In this document: positions 18,049 through 27,222 of the stretch, piece by piece
Numbering within the stretch: position 1 is the stretch's first letter
Layout: each line of letters starts with the position of its first letter
Assembly: GCA_963772975.1 (NCBI GenBank)
Contig: CAVYZH010000004.1
Coordinates: 124,001-188,000, forward strand
Source of the DNA: AC-32 sp963772975
GTDB taxonomy: Bacteria; Actinomycetota; Thermoleophilia; Gaiellales; Gaiellaceae
Length of the DNA stretch: 64,000 nucleotides
Direction: 5' to 3'
Notes under the pieces: model-generated
What the model was told of the DNA's origin: nothing
Database searches by the model: none
Seen by the model: only the letters and a program-made list of their open reading frames with translations
Position numbers and translations under genes: made by a program

Positions 18049-19149
18049 CTAGGGGACGAGGACGCCGTCCACGAAGAGCTGGATCACTCCCGCGGCCAGG
18101 CCGTGGGAGTTCACTTTGTCGTTCCCGTCGCCGGTGTTGATCTCGAGCCGGTCGCTTGCACCTTCCGAGTGCGAGATCTCGACCGTCGGAACAAGCCCGC
18201 TCACCTTCACGGCTTCCGCGTCACTCTTGATCTTGATCTTGTCGTCGACCTTCGTGCCGTTCACGACAACACGGTCTGCCGCGCCGTCGCCGGTGGCGCC
18301 GCCCAGCGCCCCGGCCAGGTTGACGCTGACGTCCCTGACGTCGGTACCCGTCAGGTCGTTGACGTTGACGATATCGGCGCTGCCGAGGGCGTTGAAGTCG
18401 ACCCGCTCCACGCCGTTCGTGTCCATCGTGATGTTGGCAGGCTGGCGGGAAAACGTGAGGTGGCTTCCGTTGGCCGACACGTCGACGGTGTCGACTACGC
18501 CAGCGCCGTTGAAGACCATCGCGTCTTTGCCGTCCTGCCCTTCGATCGTGTCGCTGCCGTCACCGGGATCCCAGGTGAACGTGTCGTCGCAGTTGCCCAT
18601 CAGTGCGACGTCGTTGCCGCGGTTCCCGTCGATCGAGTCGTTGCCGTCGCCGCCCAGCAGGAACTCGGCGCCCGAGCCACCGTTCAGGGTGTCGTTGCCG
18701 TTCCCGCCGCTCAGCGTTCCCGCTCCGGCGCCTCCTGCGAGGACGTCGTTCCCGTCTCCACCGTCAAGCACGGTCGGGATGGTGTCGGTGAAGACGCCGC
18801 TGGGGTTGTTTTCGTCGATCAGGACACTGTCGTCTCCGTTCCCGGCATCGACGGCAATCCTCGCGATCCCGGCCCGCGGGAAACTGAAGTCGGCCGCGCC
18901 GTCGTCGCCGAAGTCGACCTCCAGGGTGTTCGGATCCCCGGACTTCAGCCGAAGCGTGATCTGGTCGCCCGCCCTCGTGCCCTCGACCGTCAGCACGCCA
19001 TTGACCACCTGCGCGCTGGGGGTGTCATTGTTCGGGTGCGCCGCCTGTCCCTGGCCGGCAGCGAGCCCGGCCAGCGCGGCCGCTGCCAGCGCTGCTGCCG
19101 AGACAGTCAGTGCGACGTTGAGCCTCTTGCCTTGAATACGCGTTTTCAT
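18049..19149 (-). CDS. secreted Gly-Asp-rich repeat protein (RTX/hemolysin-type calcium-binding-like)
   Basis: 366 residues. A signal peptide (hydrophobic AAALAAAALAGLAAGQGQA) is followed by beta-roll-like nonapeptides such as G-G-D-G-N-D-V-L-A and G-G-N-G-N-D-T-L-N, then a segment T-F-T-W-D-P-G-D-G-S-D and a tail ending in D-G-V-L-V-P. The family binds calcium through G-G-x-G-x-D-x-x-x repeats. It is a shorter paralogue of the 22937-25870 gene, sharing the W-D-P-G-D-G-S-D block and I-T-M-D-x-x-x-x-E-R-V-D. It begins 31 bases after the cupredoxin stop, so the two are probably co-transcribed. RBS AGGAG is present. Role in surface or matrix structure is inferred. Confidence 0.75.
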   Translation of the reverse strand: MKTRIQGKRLNVALTVSAAALAAAALAGLAAGQGQAAHPNNDTPSAQVVNGVLTVEGTRAGDQITLRLKSGDPNTLEVDFGDDGAADFSFPRAGIARIAVDAGNGDDSVLIDENNPSGVFTDTIPTVLDGGDGNDVLAGGAGAGTLSGGNGNDTLNGGSGAEFLLGGDGNDSIDGNRGNDVALMGNCDDTFTWDPGDGSDTIEGQDGKDAMVFNGAGVVDTVDVSANGSHLTFSRQPANITMDTNGVERVDFNALGSADIVNVNDLTGTDVRDVSVNLAGALGGATGDGAADRVVVNGTKVDDKIKIKSDAEAVKVSGLVPTVEISHSEGASDRLEINTGDGNDKVNSHGLAAGVIQLFVDGVLVP

Positions 19150-19180
19150 CTCTTCACATCTCCTCTTGGGTTTTGGAATC

Positions 19181-19552
19181 TCATGACACCTGGAAGCGGC
19201 CGCGCATGAACGAGGCGTGCGGGTCGCACTGGAAGCGGTAGCTCCCCTTCTTCAGCCTCAGCACGAAAGTCTTCGTCCCAATGAAGTCAACGCTGGTGAA
19301 GACGCGGTTCGTGCCGGGCCCGATCAGATGGAAGTCGTGGATGTCAGAGCGGTCACTGATCACGAAGCGGTACGTGCCGGCCTTCAGCTTCGTGACCTTC
19401 TTGCCCTGCATGGTCAACCCAATCGTGAAACCGGGGCCGACCTTGCCGTTGACGGTCTTGGCCGAGGCGGCTGAGCTGCTTCCCGCCACGGCGAGCAGTG
19501 CGGCGGCGATCGCTGCGAGCAGCAGTGATACCGCTCGCGTAGTTCTCCTCAT
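19181..19552 (-). CDS. secreted cupredoxin / plastocyanin-like protein
   Basis: 123 residues. A signal peptide occupies about residues 1-31, then a single beta-sandwich domain. The possible type-1 copper ligands are His72/His75 (I-H-D-F-H), Cys109, His112 and Met116 (Q-C-D-P-H-A-S-F-M). The start ATG is preceded by AAGGAGG at good spacing; longer frames upstream are spurious. It is the first gene of a two-gene unit with the repeat protein downstream. It could carry electrons or bind copper outside the cell. The divergent gene is a large LuxR-type regulator. Confidence 0.8.
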   Translation of the reverse strand: MRRTTRAVSLLLAAIAAALLAVAGSSSAASAKTVNGKVGPGFTIGLTMQGKKVTKLKAGTYRFVISDRSDIHDFHLIGPGTNRVFTSVDFIGTKTFVLRLKKGSYRFQCDPHASFMRGRFQVS

Positions 19553-19622
19553 GTGTGCCTCCTTCGGGTCTTGAGCTCTTGAACGAGCTCGTAATCGGGA
19601 AGCCCGATCTTCGAAGGCTCGG

Positions 19623-19639
19623 ACGGTGATTCGCACCGT
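19623..19639. promoter_or_regulatory. palindrome ACGGTG-N5-CACCGT, candidate operator
   Basis: A perfect 6-bp inverted repeat with a 5-base spacer in the 239-base gap between the divergent cupredoxin and LuxR-family genes. A regulator binding here could control both. Inference only. Confidence 0.35.
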
Positions 19640-19705
19640 GGAGACCCCCCGGACTTTCCGACTCAGCGTGGCGACGCCAACGACGAGCATTGCCTGAACG
19701 CGAAC

Positions 19706-19723
19706 CACACACACACACACACA
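19706..19723 (+). repeat. (CA)9 dinucleotide run
   Basis: Nine CA units in the leader region of the LuxR-type gene, 68 bases before its ATG. Such runs are rare in a genome of this composition. Confidence 0.8.
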
Positions 19724-19791
19724 ACGCGAGCGCGCGATCCAGCGTGGGCGCAGACGTCTCTTTCCGCGCAAGGGGAGTACCCTTGAGGCAC

Positions 19792-22638
19792 ATGAAAGTG
19801 GCCACGGCCACCGGAGCGCTGCTTGAGCGGAGCGATGAGCTGGCGCGGATCGAGTCGGCGCTGTCCGACGCTCGCACGGGGCGCGGAAGGTTCGTAGTGG
19901 TCGAGGGGCCCGTCGGGATGGGCAAGACGACGCTACTCGCGGCGGCGCGGACGGCGGCGGCGGAGGGCGGAATACGCGTGCTGCGCTCGCGGGGAACAGA
20001 GCTGGAGCGCGACTTCGCCTACGGGGTGGTGCGTCAGCTCTTCGAGCCCCCGCTGGTCGAAGCGTCGGAGCTCGAGCGCGCCGATCTGTTACAAGGCACG
20101 GCCGGCGTCGCGGCGGGCCTGCTCGGGCTCCCGGGCGCACCCCCTGCGCACGGTCTCCCCTCGTCGGGCGTCGACCCCTCTTTCGCGATCCTGCACGGCC
20201 TCTATTGGTTGTGTGCGAATCTTGCCCGGCTGGGTCCGCTCTGCTTGGTCGTCGACGACATGCATTGGGCGGATGCCCCATCCCTTCGTTATCTGGCCTT
20301 CCTCCTCACCCGGCTCGAGGAGTCGGACATCGTGCTCGTCGTGGCGACGCGCCCTCGCGAGGGAGGGACAGATTCCGAGCTGCTTGCGGCGATGACGAGC
20401 GATCCCATCGCTGATGTGATCCGTCTCGCTCCTCTGAGCAGAGCCGCCGTTGCCCAGCTTCTGGAGGACGGGCTCGGTGAGGCTCCGGATCCGGTCGTCG
20501 TCGATACCTGCCTGCGCGTAACGCGCGGGACGCCGTTCCTAGTGCGCGAGCTCATGACGGCACTGAGCGAGGAAGGCGTCGAAAGCGGTGTAGAGACGGT
20601 CGGTCGCTCGGTTCGTCTGCGGCTCGATCGGCTGCCCGAGTATGCGGGGCGGCTCGCACGAGCGCTGGCGGTCCTCGAGCAGAGCGACCTGCTGCAGGCG
20701 TCGCGACTCGCAGGCCTCGCCGAGCTCGAGGCCGCCGATGCGGCCGATCTGCTGGCGACCGCTGGGATTCTCGAGTCCGGCCGGCCGCTGAGGTTCGTGC
20801 ATCCGCTCGTCCGCGAGGGGATCTATTGGGAGCTCGCCAGCGCAGAGCGCGCGCAAGGCCACCGCCGTGCCGCCCAGCTACTCGCCGAGCAAGCGGGCGC
20901 TGACGCGCTCGTCGCCCAGCATCTACTGGTCAGCGAGCCCGCAGGCGATGGCTGGGTCGCCGAGCGGCTGCTCGAGGCCGCCCGCGGCGCGCGGCAGCAG
21001 GGCGCTCCCGAGTCGGAAGCCGTCTTCCTGCGCCGAGTGCTCGCCGAGCCCCCGCCGCCGGGCGAGCGGCCGGGACTACTGCTCGACCTCGGAATGGCCG
21101 AGGCGGCCGCCGGGCTTCCCGGCTGGCCCGAGCACTTGCAGCAGGCCGTGGACGCTGCGCCGAGCCCCGCATTAGCCGCCGAGGCAGCGATGGTGCTGGC
21201 GGCCGCACTCAGCCGCGCCCAGCGCTACACGGAGGCGGTCGAAGCTCTCGATCGCGCATCATCGGCGCTCGATTCCGGTCACCCCGAGCTCGCGCTCCAG
21301 CTCGAGGCCGCGGCCGTCCTACCCGCGCTGAACGACTCCGTGACCGCACCCTCAGTGGCCCGCCGCGAGAGGTTGCGCGAGCGTGCCGCGAACGATTCTG
21401 CGGCGCCACCCGAGGTCCTGGCCTCAGCCGCGTTTGTCTCCATCCTTACGAACGAGCCCGCCGAGACCGGCGCCGACCTCGCGACCCGCGCGCTCTTGGC
21501 CCAAGACAGCGCAGGACCCGTCTCGCACAGCGGGCCATGGTTCTCGTTCGCCATGTGGTTTTCGCATACCACGTTCGCGCTTCTCTTGGCCGAACGGTAT
21601 GCGCAGTTGCGGCCGCTGCTCGATGCCTCGATCGCGCAGGCGCGGGTGACCGGAGACGGTGGCCGGCTCGCGGTTGGCCTGCGCGATCGAGGCTGGCTTG
21701 CTCTGCGACGCGGCGATCTGACGGCCGCCGAAGGAGATGCCCGAACGGCGCTTGCCGCGATCGAGCTCCCCGCACCACCTATGTACCGCGTCATGAACGG
21801 CAGTCTGCTCATCAACGTGCTCGTCGATCAGGGCAAGCTTGACGACGCAGAGCAGGCGCTCTCGCCGCTCGATCACGAAGCAGGGAGCGGATTCGCCACG
21901 GCCTGGGGTCTTCGCTTCGCCCGCGCACGTCTGCGGGTCGCACAAGGACGAGTCGCCGAAGGGCTGGAGGACTTCCTGGGCCTTGGCGTAGATCTGACGC
22001 GAGCGATCGTCACCTGCCCGAGTTACCTCCCCTGGCGCTCGGAGGCGGCGCTCACCCAGCTCGCGCTCGGCGATCGTGAGTCGGCGGAACGCCTGGCAGA
22101 AGAGGAGCTCGAGCTCGCCCGGGCATTCGGCACCCCACGAGCACTCGGCGTGGCGACGCGTGCCGCCGGCGTCATTGCCGGCGGGGATCGTGGAGCGTCC
22201 CTGCTCCGCCAGGCCATCGACGCGTTCGAGCGGGGCGATGCCAGCTTGGAGAGAGCACGCGCCCTCGCCGACCTCGGCGCCCTTCTCCGCCGGCGCAATC
22301 GGCGCACCGAGGCGCGAGAGCTCCTACGCGAGGCGCTCGACGCCGCCCACCGGGCGGGCGCCAAGCCGCTCGCGCAACAGGCGGAGATCGAGCTGCGCGC
22401 CACCGGTGCGCGCCCGCGCCGGGTCGTCCTCACGGGGCTCGACTCGCTGACGGCCAGCGAGCGCCGCATCGCCGAGCTCGCCAGCCAGGGCCTCACCAAC
22501 CGCGAGATCGCCCAGACCCTGTTCGTTACCACGCGCACGGTCGAGGGTCACCTTACGAGCGTCTTTCGCAAACTACAGCTCGACTCGCGAAACGAGCTTT
22601 CCGCCGCGCTTGCGGTTGGCACTCCGGTCCCGGCGTAG
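19792..22638 (+). CDS. LuxR-family large ATP-binding regulator (LAL type)
   Basis: 948 residues. The N-terminal AAA/NTPase domain has the P-loop G-P-V-G-M-G-K-T-T (lysine 45) and Walker B L-C-L-V-V-D-D-M-H-W-A-D. A long helical TPR-like middle follows, and the last 60 residues are a LuxR helix-turn-helix (L-T-A-S-E-R-R-I-A-E-L ... T-N-R-E-I-A-Q-T-L-F-V-T-T-R-T-V-E). LAL regulators activate transcription after ligand binding. ATG 19792 is chosen because L-L-E-R-S-D-E-L begins the conserved domain soon after; an in-frame extension to 19690 is unsupported. The divergent neighbours, a cupredoxin and a repeat protein, and the downstream repeat protein are possible targets. Confidence 0.85.
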   Translation: MKVATATGALLERSDELARIESALSDARTGRGRFVVVEGPVGMGKTTLLAAARTAAAEGGIRVLRSRGTELERDFAYGVVRQLFEPPLVEASELERADLLQGTAGVAAGLLGLPGAPPAHGLPSSGVDPSFAILHGLYWLCANLARLGPLCLVVDDMHWADAPSLRYLAFLLTRLEESDIVLVVATRPREGGTDSELLAAMTSDPIADVIRLAPLSRAAVAQLLEDGLGEAPDPVVVDTCLRVTRGTPFLVRELMTALSEEGVESGVETVGRSVRLRLDRLPEYAGRLARALAVLEQSDLLQASRLAGLAELEAADAADLLATAGILESGRPLRFVHPLVREGIYWELASAERAQGHRRAAQLLAEQAGADALVAQHLLVSEPAGDGWVAERLLEAARGARQQGAPESEAVFLRRVLAEPPPPGERPGLLLDLGMAEAAAGLPGWPEHLQQAVDAAPSPALAAEAAMVLAAALSRAQRYTEAVEALDRASSALDSGHPELALQLEAAAVLPALNDSVTAPSVARRERLRERAANDSAAPPEVLASAAFVSILTNEPAETGADLATRALLAQDSAGPVSHSGPWFSFAMWFSHTTFALLLAERYAQLRPLLDASIAQARVTGDGGRLAVGLRDRGWLALRRGDLTAAEGDARTALAAIELPAPPMYRVMNGSLLINVLVDQGKLDDAEQALSPLDHEAGSGFATAWGLRFARARLRVAQGRVAEGLEDFLGLGVDLTRAIVTCPSYLPWRSEAALTQLALGDRESAERLAEEELELARAFGTPRALGVATRAAGVIAGGDRGASLLRQAIDAFERGDASLERARALADLGALLRRRNRRTEARELLREALDAAHRAGAKPLAQQAEIELRATGARPRRVVLTGLDSLTASERRIAELASQGLTNREIAQTLFVTTRTVEGHLTSVFRKLQLDSRNELSAALAVGTPVPA

Positions 22639-22669
22639 CGCCGGACAGGAACAGCCTTCGTTCCAAGGG

Positions 22670-22804
22670 TCATCGGCCTACCACGGCCATCGCCTGATGC
22701 ACTCGATGGATGCAGGCGGTGACGTCGTCGGCACCGTGCTGTCGCAACCACTCGATCAGCGCTCGAGCAGCCCCTGACGCGAACCCCTGCTTCTGCCAGT
22801 CCAC
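22670..22804 (-). pseudogene. GNAT acetyltransferase fragment
   Basis: In one minus-strand frame the residues W-Q-K-Q-G-F-A-S-G-A-A-R-A-L-I-E-W and D-D-V-T-A-C-I-H resemble the acetyl-CoA-binding turn and following strand of GNAT acetyltransferases. The frame is open for only 45 codons and is preceded by a TGA, so this looks like a decayed remnant. It accounts for most of the 298-base gap between the LuxR-type gene and the large repeat protein. Confidence 0.4.
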
Positions 22805-22936
22805 TCATTTCGAGTACGGGTACTCCTCCGGGGTGAGTCGCGAAAGACAGGGGGGCCGCCACGGTGCGAACGCGGGTCCGCCGCCTCCACCATCGCCGAG
22901 ACAAGCCAATCCGGCATCTCGATCAAGGAGGAGGAA

Positions 22937-25870
22937 ATGCAGTCCGCATTCGAATTCATCACGAGCAGGAGTCGCGACGGCGATCGTCGACGCGGAGCGG
23001 TCGTCCTCGTGGCGGCCCTGGCCGTGGTCCTCGTCGCCCTCACGTTCTCGACGTCCTCGGCCTACGGTGGTCCGGCCAAGCCCTCGACGAAGGCGGCGAA
23101 CACCAAGCAGAAGCCGAAGGTCAAGGCGTTCATCCACCGCGGCCAGCTGAACGTTCTCGGGACGGCCGCAAACGACAAGATCACGCTGCGGCTGAAGCCG
23201 GGGAACCAGTCCCGGCTGCAAGTGGACGTCGGCAGCAACGGTTCCGCCGAGTTCACCTTCAAGCGCTCGGCATTCAGACGCATCGTCGTCCACGCGCGAC
23301 CTGGCAGCGACGCGATTACGGTCGACGAGAGCCACGGCGTCTTCACCAGCACGGAGGCAACCAGCCTCTTCGGCGACGCCGGCAGCGACCTGGTCGTCGG
23401 CAAGGGCTCGAACGCAGCAGAGAAGTTCGAGTTTTCGCGTGAAGGAGCGCGGCTCAGGGCCGCCCGCAATGGCAACGCGTATCGCGCGTCCGTCGAGCGT
23501 TTCGACCTCCGCGCCCTGGGCGGAGCCGACAACGTGGTCGTCAACAACCTCGCCGGCGCCGGTCTCGGCCAGCTGAACGCCGATCTGGGACAGGACGGCG
23601 CAGCCGACGTCGTCAACATCAAAGGTTCGTCGGCCGCAAACCAGCTCCGGGTCAGTGGTGCGATCAACATCAGCGGCATCGGAGCAGCGGTCAAGCTTCT
23701 CCACGCCCGGGCCGCGAACGACAAACTGAATCTCGATACCGGCACGAGCAGCGATCGCGTCGTCGTCGAGGGCACGTCCGGCAACGACACGATCGGCGTT
23801 GCAGCCTCGGCAGTCGCCCCACACGTCGCCGTCTCAGGCGGTCCGGCGGGTCTACCGATCGACATCGTCAACTCCGAAGCGCTGGCGATCGAGGCCCTCG
23901 CCGGCAACGACACGCTGAACGGCGCCGTCGGGCTCGCCGCGCTGACCCAGCTGACCCTGGACGGCGGAGCAGGAAACGACGCCATCAACGGTGGCGACGG
24001 CAACGACCTGCTGCTCGGCGGGAGCGGGAACGACGCCATTGACGGTAACGGCGGGACCGACACCGGTCTCCTCGGCGCCGGCGACGACTCGTTCACATGG
24101 GATCCCGGCGACGGCAGTGACAAGGTGGAAGGTGAGGCCGGCAGCGACAAGTTGGTCTTCAACGGCGCCGCCGTTGCGGAGAACTTCGACTTCTCCGCCA
24201 ACGGCAGCCGGCTGAAGCTCTTCCGGAACGTCGGGAACATCACGATGGACGTCGACGACACCGAGCGGGTCGATCTCCGCGCGCTCGGCGGGATTGACAA
24301 CACGGTCGTGAATGACCTGTCCGCTACAGACGTCAAGAACATCGTCCTCGATCTCTCCACCGACGGCGCCGTCGACACGACCACGGTCAACGGCACGGCC
24401 GGCAACAACGCGATCACAATCGCCCCGAACTCGGGTGCGGTCGACGTGACCGGGCTGGCTGCGGCCGTCAAGATCGAGCACCCGGAGCCCGCGAACGACC
24501 TCTTGAATGTGAATGGGCTCGCCGGCGATGACGCGATCAGCGGCTCCGTCGGGTTGGCAGCGCTGATCAAGCTCGGGATCGACGGCGGCGCCGGCAACGA
24601 CACGATCAACGGCGGCGACGGCGCCGAGGTGCTGGTCGGCGGCGACGGCGACGACGTGATCGACGGAAACGGGGGCGCGGACACCGGACTCCTCGGAGCC
24701 GGCAACGACACGTTCATCTGGGATCCGGGCGACGGCAGTGACGTCGTCGAGGGCCAGGACGACGCCGACGACGGCGCCGACACGCTCCTCTTCAACGGGG
24801 CCGGCGCGGCCGAGAACTTCGACCTCTCGGCCAATGGCGGGCGTGTGCGGTTCTTCCGCGACGTCGGCAACATCACGATGGACCTGGACGACGTCGAGTT
24901 CATCGACGTGCAGGCGCTCGGCGGTAACGACAGCGTGGTCACGAACGACACCACCGGGACCGACCTCAAGAGCGTCGCCTTCGACCTCGAGGGCGCGATC
25001 GGCGGCGGCACGGGAGACGGCGCGGCCGACTCGGTCACCGTCAACGGCACGGACAACCCCGATGACATCCAGATCACCCCAATCGACAACGTCGTGGAAG
25101 TCATCGGATCTCCGGTGACCGTCCAGATCGCCCATTCGGAGGCCGCGAACGACAAGTTGACCGTCAACGGCCTCGGCGGCGCCGACACGATTACGGGAGA
25201 GCCCGGCCTCGCCGCGCTGATCCAGCTCGTGATCAACGGCGGGACCGAGGCCGACGTCCTCACCGGCGGCGACGGCGATGACCGGATCGCCGGCGAGCAG
25301 CAGAACGACGCCATGTCCGGCGGCGACGGGAACGACACCCTCGTCTGGAACCCGGGCGACGCCAACGACCTCATCGAGGGCCAGGCCGGCAACGACACGA
25401 TGGAGTTCAACGGCTCCGCTGGCGCCGAGGCCTTCGACGCCTCGGCCGTGGCCGGACGGCTTCGCTTCACCCGCAACGTGGGCAACATCGTCATGGACGT
25501 CGGCACGACCGAGCGGGTCGATCTCAGGGCGCTCGGCGGTCAGGACGCGGCGGTCGTCAACGACCTTACTGCCGCCGGCGTGACGGAGGTCGACATCGAT
25601 CTGGCGCCCGCGATCGGCGGCGACACAGGTGACGGTGTGGCCGACGCGATCACGGTGAACGGCACCGAGGGCGCGGACGACCTCATCGTGGGGGCGAACG
25701 GAGACGTCGTCGACGTGTTGGGCCTCTCCACCCTGATCGGCATCAGCCACTCAGAGGTGGCGAACGACTCGCTCGCGATCAACACGCTCGGCGGTCACGA
25801 CAACGTGGTCGTCAACGGGAGCTCAACCGCACTAATCCAGACAACAGTGGACCTTGGCGGTGACCAGTAG
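22937..25870 (+). CDS. large secreted modular Gly-Asp-Asn repeat protein (RTX-like)
   Basis: 977 residues with a signal/anchor segment at about residues 20-42. The rest is about four modules of 200-260 residues. Each module holds nonapeptide beta-roll units (G-G-D-G-N-D-L-L-L, G-G-A-G-N-D-T-I-N), a W-D-P-G-D-G-S-D block, an F-D-x-S-A-N-G block and a conserved I-T-M-D-x-D-D-x-E-R-V-D-L-R-A-L-G-G block. The module boundary near L-R-A-L-G-G recurs at about 23520, 24290, 24915 and 25530. It is a paralogue of 18049-19149. Start ATG follows a strong AAGGAGGAGG. A cell-surface or matrix role and calcium binding are inferred from the family. Confidence 0.75.
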   Translation: MQSAFEFITSRSRDGDRRRGAVVLVAALAVVLVALTFSTSSAYGGPAKPSTKAANTKQKPKVKAFIHRGQLNVLGTAANDKITLRLKPGNQSRLQVDVGSNGSAEFTFKRSAFRRIVVHARPGSDAITVDESHGVFTSTEATSLFGDAGSDLVVGKGSNAAEKFEFSREGARLRAARNGNAYRASVERFDLRALGGADNVVVNNLAGAGLGQLNADLGQDGAADVVNIKGSSAANQLRVSGAINISGIGAAVKLLHARAANDKLNLDTGTSSDRVVVEGTSGNDTIGVAASAVAPHVAVSGGPAGLPIDIVNSEALAIEALAGNDTLNGAVGLAALTQLTLDGGAGNDAINGGDGNDLLLGGSGNDAIDGNGGTDTGLLGAGDDSFTWDPGDGSDKVEGEAGSDKLVFNGAAVAENFDFSANGSRLKLFRNVGNITMDVDDTERVDLRALGGIDNTVVNDLSATDVKNIVLDLSTDGAVDTTTVNGTAGNNAITIAPNSGAVDVTGLAAAVKIEHPEPANDLLNVNGLAGDDAISGSVGLAALIKLGIDGGAGNDTINGGDGAEVLVGGDGDDVIDGNGGADTGLLGAGNDTFIWDPGDGSDVVEGQDDADDGADTLLFNGAGAAENFDLSANGGRVRFFRDVGNITMDLDDVEFIDVQALGGNDSVVTNDTTGTDLKSVAFDLEGAIGGGTGDGAADSVTVNGTDNPDDIQITPIDNVVEVIGSPVTVQIAHSEAANDKLTVNGLGGADTITGEPGLAALIQLVINGGTEADVLTGGDGDDRIAGEQQNDAMSGGDGNDTLVWNPGDANDLIEGQAGNDTMEFNGSAGAEAFDASAVAGRLRFTRNVGNIVMDVGTTERVDLRALGGQDAAVVNDLTAAGVTEVDIDLAPAIGGDTGDGVADAITVNGTEGADDLIVGANGDVVDVLGLSTLIGISHSEVANDSLAINTLGGHDNVVVNGSSTALIQTTVDLGGDQ

Positions 25871-25885
25871 CACCACCCATCCGAG

Positions 25886-25915
25886 GATCGGGGGCTCCTT
25901 CGAGAGCCCCCGATC
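25886..25915 (+). terminator. rho-independent-like terminator
   Basis: A perfect 12-bp stem (GATCGGGGGCTC / GAGCCCCCGATC) with the loop CTTCGA lies 16 bases after the repeat-protein stop. No long T-run follows. Confidence 0.7.
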
Positions 25916-25952
25916 TCGCTCCCCGATGGCGATAAGGAAGGGGTGAGCACAG

Positions 25953-26153
25953 ATGAGCATGACTCTCGCAGACACCCTCGGAGCCGACCCTGGTTTCGAA
26001 GCAGTCTGGGTCACCTGGATCGGAAGCCTCGAGTCTTGGGAACGGAATCTCGTGCTCCGTCACGAGCTCGAATGGCACGATCTGTTCAGCTCGGGCGAGT
26101 GGACCTGGGCCGACCTCGAGCATGAGCTAGCCGAGACCATCGCCGCTTGGTAG
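25953..26153 (+). CDS. small acidic hypothetical protein
   Basis: 66 residues, rich in Trp and acidic residues (5 Trp, several Glu/Asp), with no transmembrane segment or known motif. AAGGAAGGGG lies about 8 bases before the ATG, which supports translation. It lies just past the terminator of the large repeat protein and is therefore probably transcribed on its own or by read-through. Not recognised. Confidence 0.5.
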   Translation: MSMTLADTLGADPGFEAVWVTWIGSLESWERNLVLRHELEWHDLFSSGEWTWADLEHELAETIAAW

Positions 26154-26337
26154 CTGAGATGAGCAGAAACGTCGCGACCCAGCCGCCAGAACTGGGCTGG
26201 CGTGTCAGTCACCCATGCCGAGCGAGACAGCGCTCTTCAGGCCCTACCCGGGCCCCACGGGCACAGCATTTCGCGACGCTCTAGAGCGGGGAGCGGCGCA
26301 CGGTGGAGCCAAATCGGCTCTCCCATGCGGCGCTCGG

Positions 26338-26354
26338 GCTAGCTTTCTTGAAGT
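26338..26354 (+). promoter_or_regulatory. repeat copy 3, acting as -10 (TAGCTT) for the lipoprotein gene
   Basis: GCTAGCTTTCTTGAAGT recurs here. TAGCTT (26340-26345) is 7 bases before GTG 26353, the leaderless arrangement seen elsewhere. The stretch CGGCTCTC...GCGGC..TCGGGCTAG upstream also resembles the sequence before copy 2. Confidence 0.5.
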
Positions 26355-27222
26355 GAAGTCGTGGATGCTTCCTGCGCTCGCGCTGCTCGCGGCGGGCTGC
26401 TCCAGCGGCTCGCCGGTCTCGCAGCGCTCGCTCAGCGTCGGGGTCGAGAGCGCTCCGCCGCCTCCGCGCGGCGCGCTCGTGCTCGGCGGCGAGTCAGGTC
26501 GCCGCGCGGTCGCGCTGGCCGTCGGCAAGGGGAAGCTGACGGCGACCGTGCTCGCGCCGGAAGGCGGGCCGCTCTCGGGGCTGAAGGTCGGGTTCCGCGC
26601 CGGGTCGCGGCTGATTCCGGCGAGGCCGTGCGGGCTCGGCTGCTACTCGGCGGCAGTAGCGCGTCCGCGGCACGTCGAGGTGCGCCTGAGCGGCAGCCGT
26701 CCGGTCGCGTTCGACATTCCCGAGGGGACGCGCCCGGCGGCGGCGATCGTGGCGCACGCGGCTCGGGTGACACGCGCCCTGAAGAGCCTCGTCTACACCG
26801 AGTCGCTGCGCTCGGGCCCGACGGGCGGCCTGCTGACGACCTGGAGCCTGCAGGCACCGGACCAGGTCGAGTACCGGATCCGCGGCGGCGCCGACGCGGT
26901 CGTGCTCGGCACGCGCCGTTGGGACCGCGACCGGCCGGGCGCGCCGTGGCGGCGCTCGCAGCAGCTCCCGGCGCTCCGCGTGCCGCTCCCGGCCTGGGGC
27001 TCGCAGGCGAGCAACGCCTACGTCCTCGGCACGGCGCGCGTGAACGGCCGCCCGGTCTGGGTCGTGAGCTTCGCCAACCCGACCACGCCCGCCTGGTTCA
27101 CGGCCTGGATCGACCGGGCGACGTACCGCCCGCTGCGCCTGCACATGACGGCGGCGGCGCACTTCATGACCCACCGCTACCTCGAGTTCGACCGTCCGCT
27201 TAAGATCGAGCCGCCGCGATGA
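26353..27222 (+). CDS. putative lipoprotein of unknown function
   Basis: 289 residues. The N-terminus has a short charged start, a hydrophobic stretch and a lipobox L-A-A-G-C, so the mature protein would be anchored at Cys18. The C-terminal half has V-Y-T-E-S-L-R-S-G and W-S-L-Q-A-P-D-Q-V-E-Y, a pattern seen in LolA/LppX-like or outer-leaflet lipoproteins; this is a weak resemblance. GTG 26353 is chosen because of the -10 hexamer and the lipobox distance. Its stop overlaps the YciI start (ATGA). Confidence 0.65.
   Translation: MKSWMLPALALLAAGCSSGSPVSQRSLSVGVESAPPPPRGALVLGGESGRRAVALAVGKGKLTATVLAPEGGPLSGLKVGFRAGSRLIPARPCGLGCYSAAVARPRHVEVRLSGSRPVAFDIPEGTRPAAAIVAHAARVTRALKSLVYTESLRSGPTGGLLTTWSLQAPDQVEYRIRGGADAVVLGTRRWDRDRPGAPWRRSQQLPALRVPLPAWGSQASNAYVLGTARVNGRPVWVVSFANPTTPAWFTAWIDRATYRPLRLHMTAAAHFMTHRYLEFDRPLKIEPPR

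Noticed and set aside
17954..18052. 32-codon basic ORF after repeat copy 2
   Set aside because: It runs through the terminator hairpin of the opposite gene and has no conserved features; the GTG probably belongs to the repeat.
23062..25506. Long 814-codon antisense ORF opposite the repeat protein
   Set aside because: It is the complement of repetitive GC-rich codons and has no motif, signal peptide or start signal.
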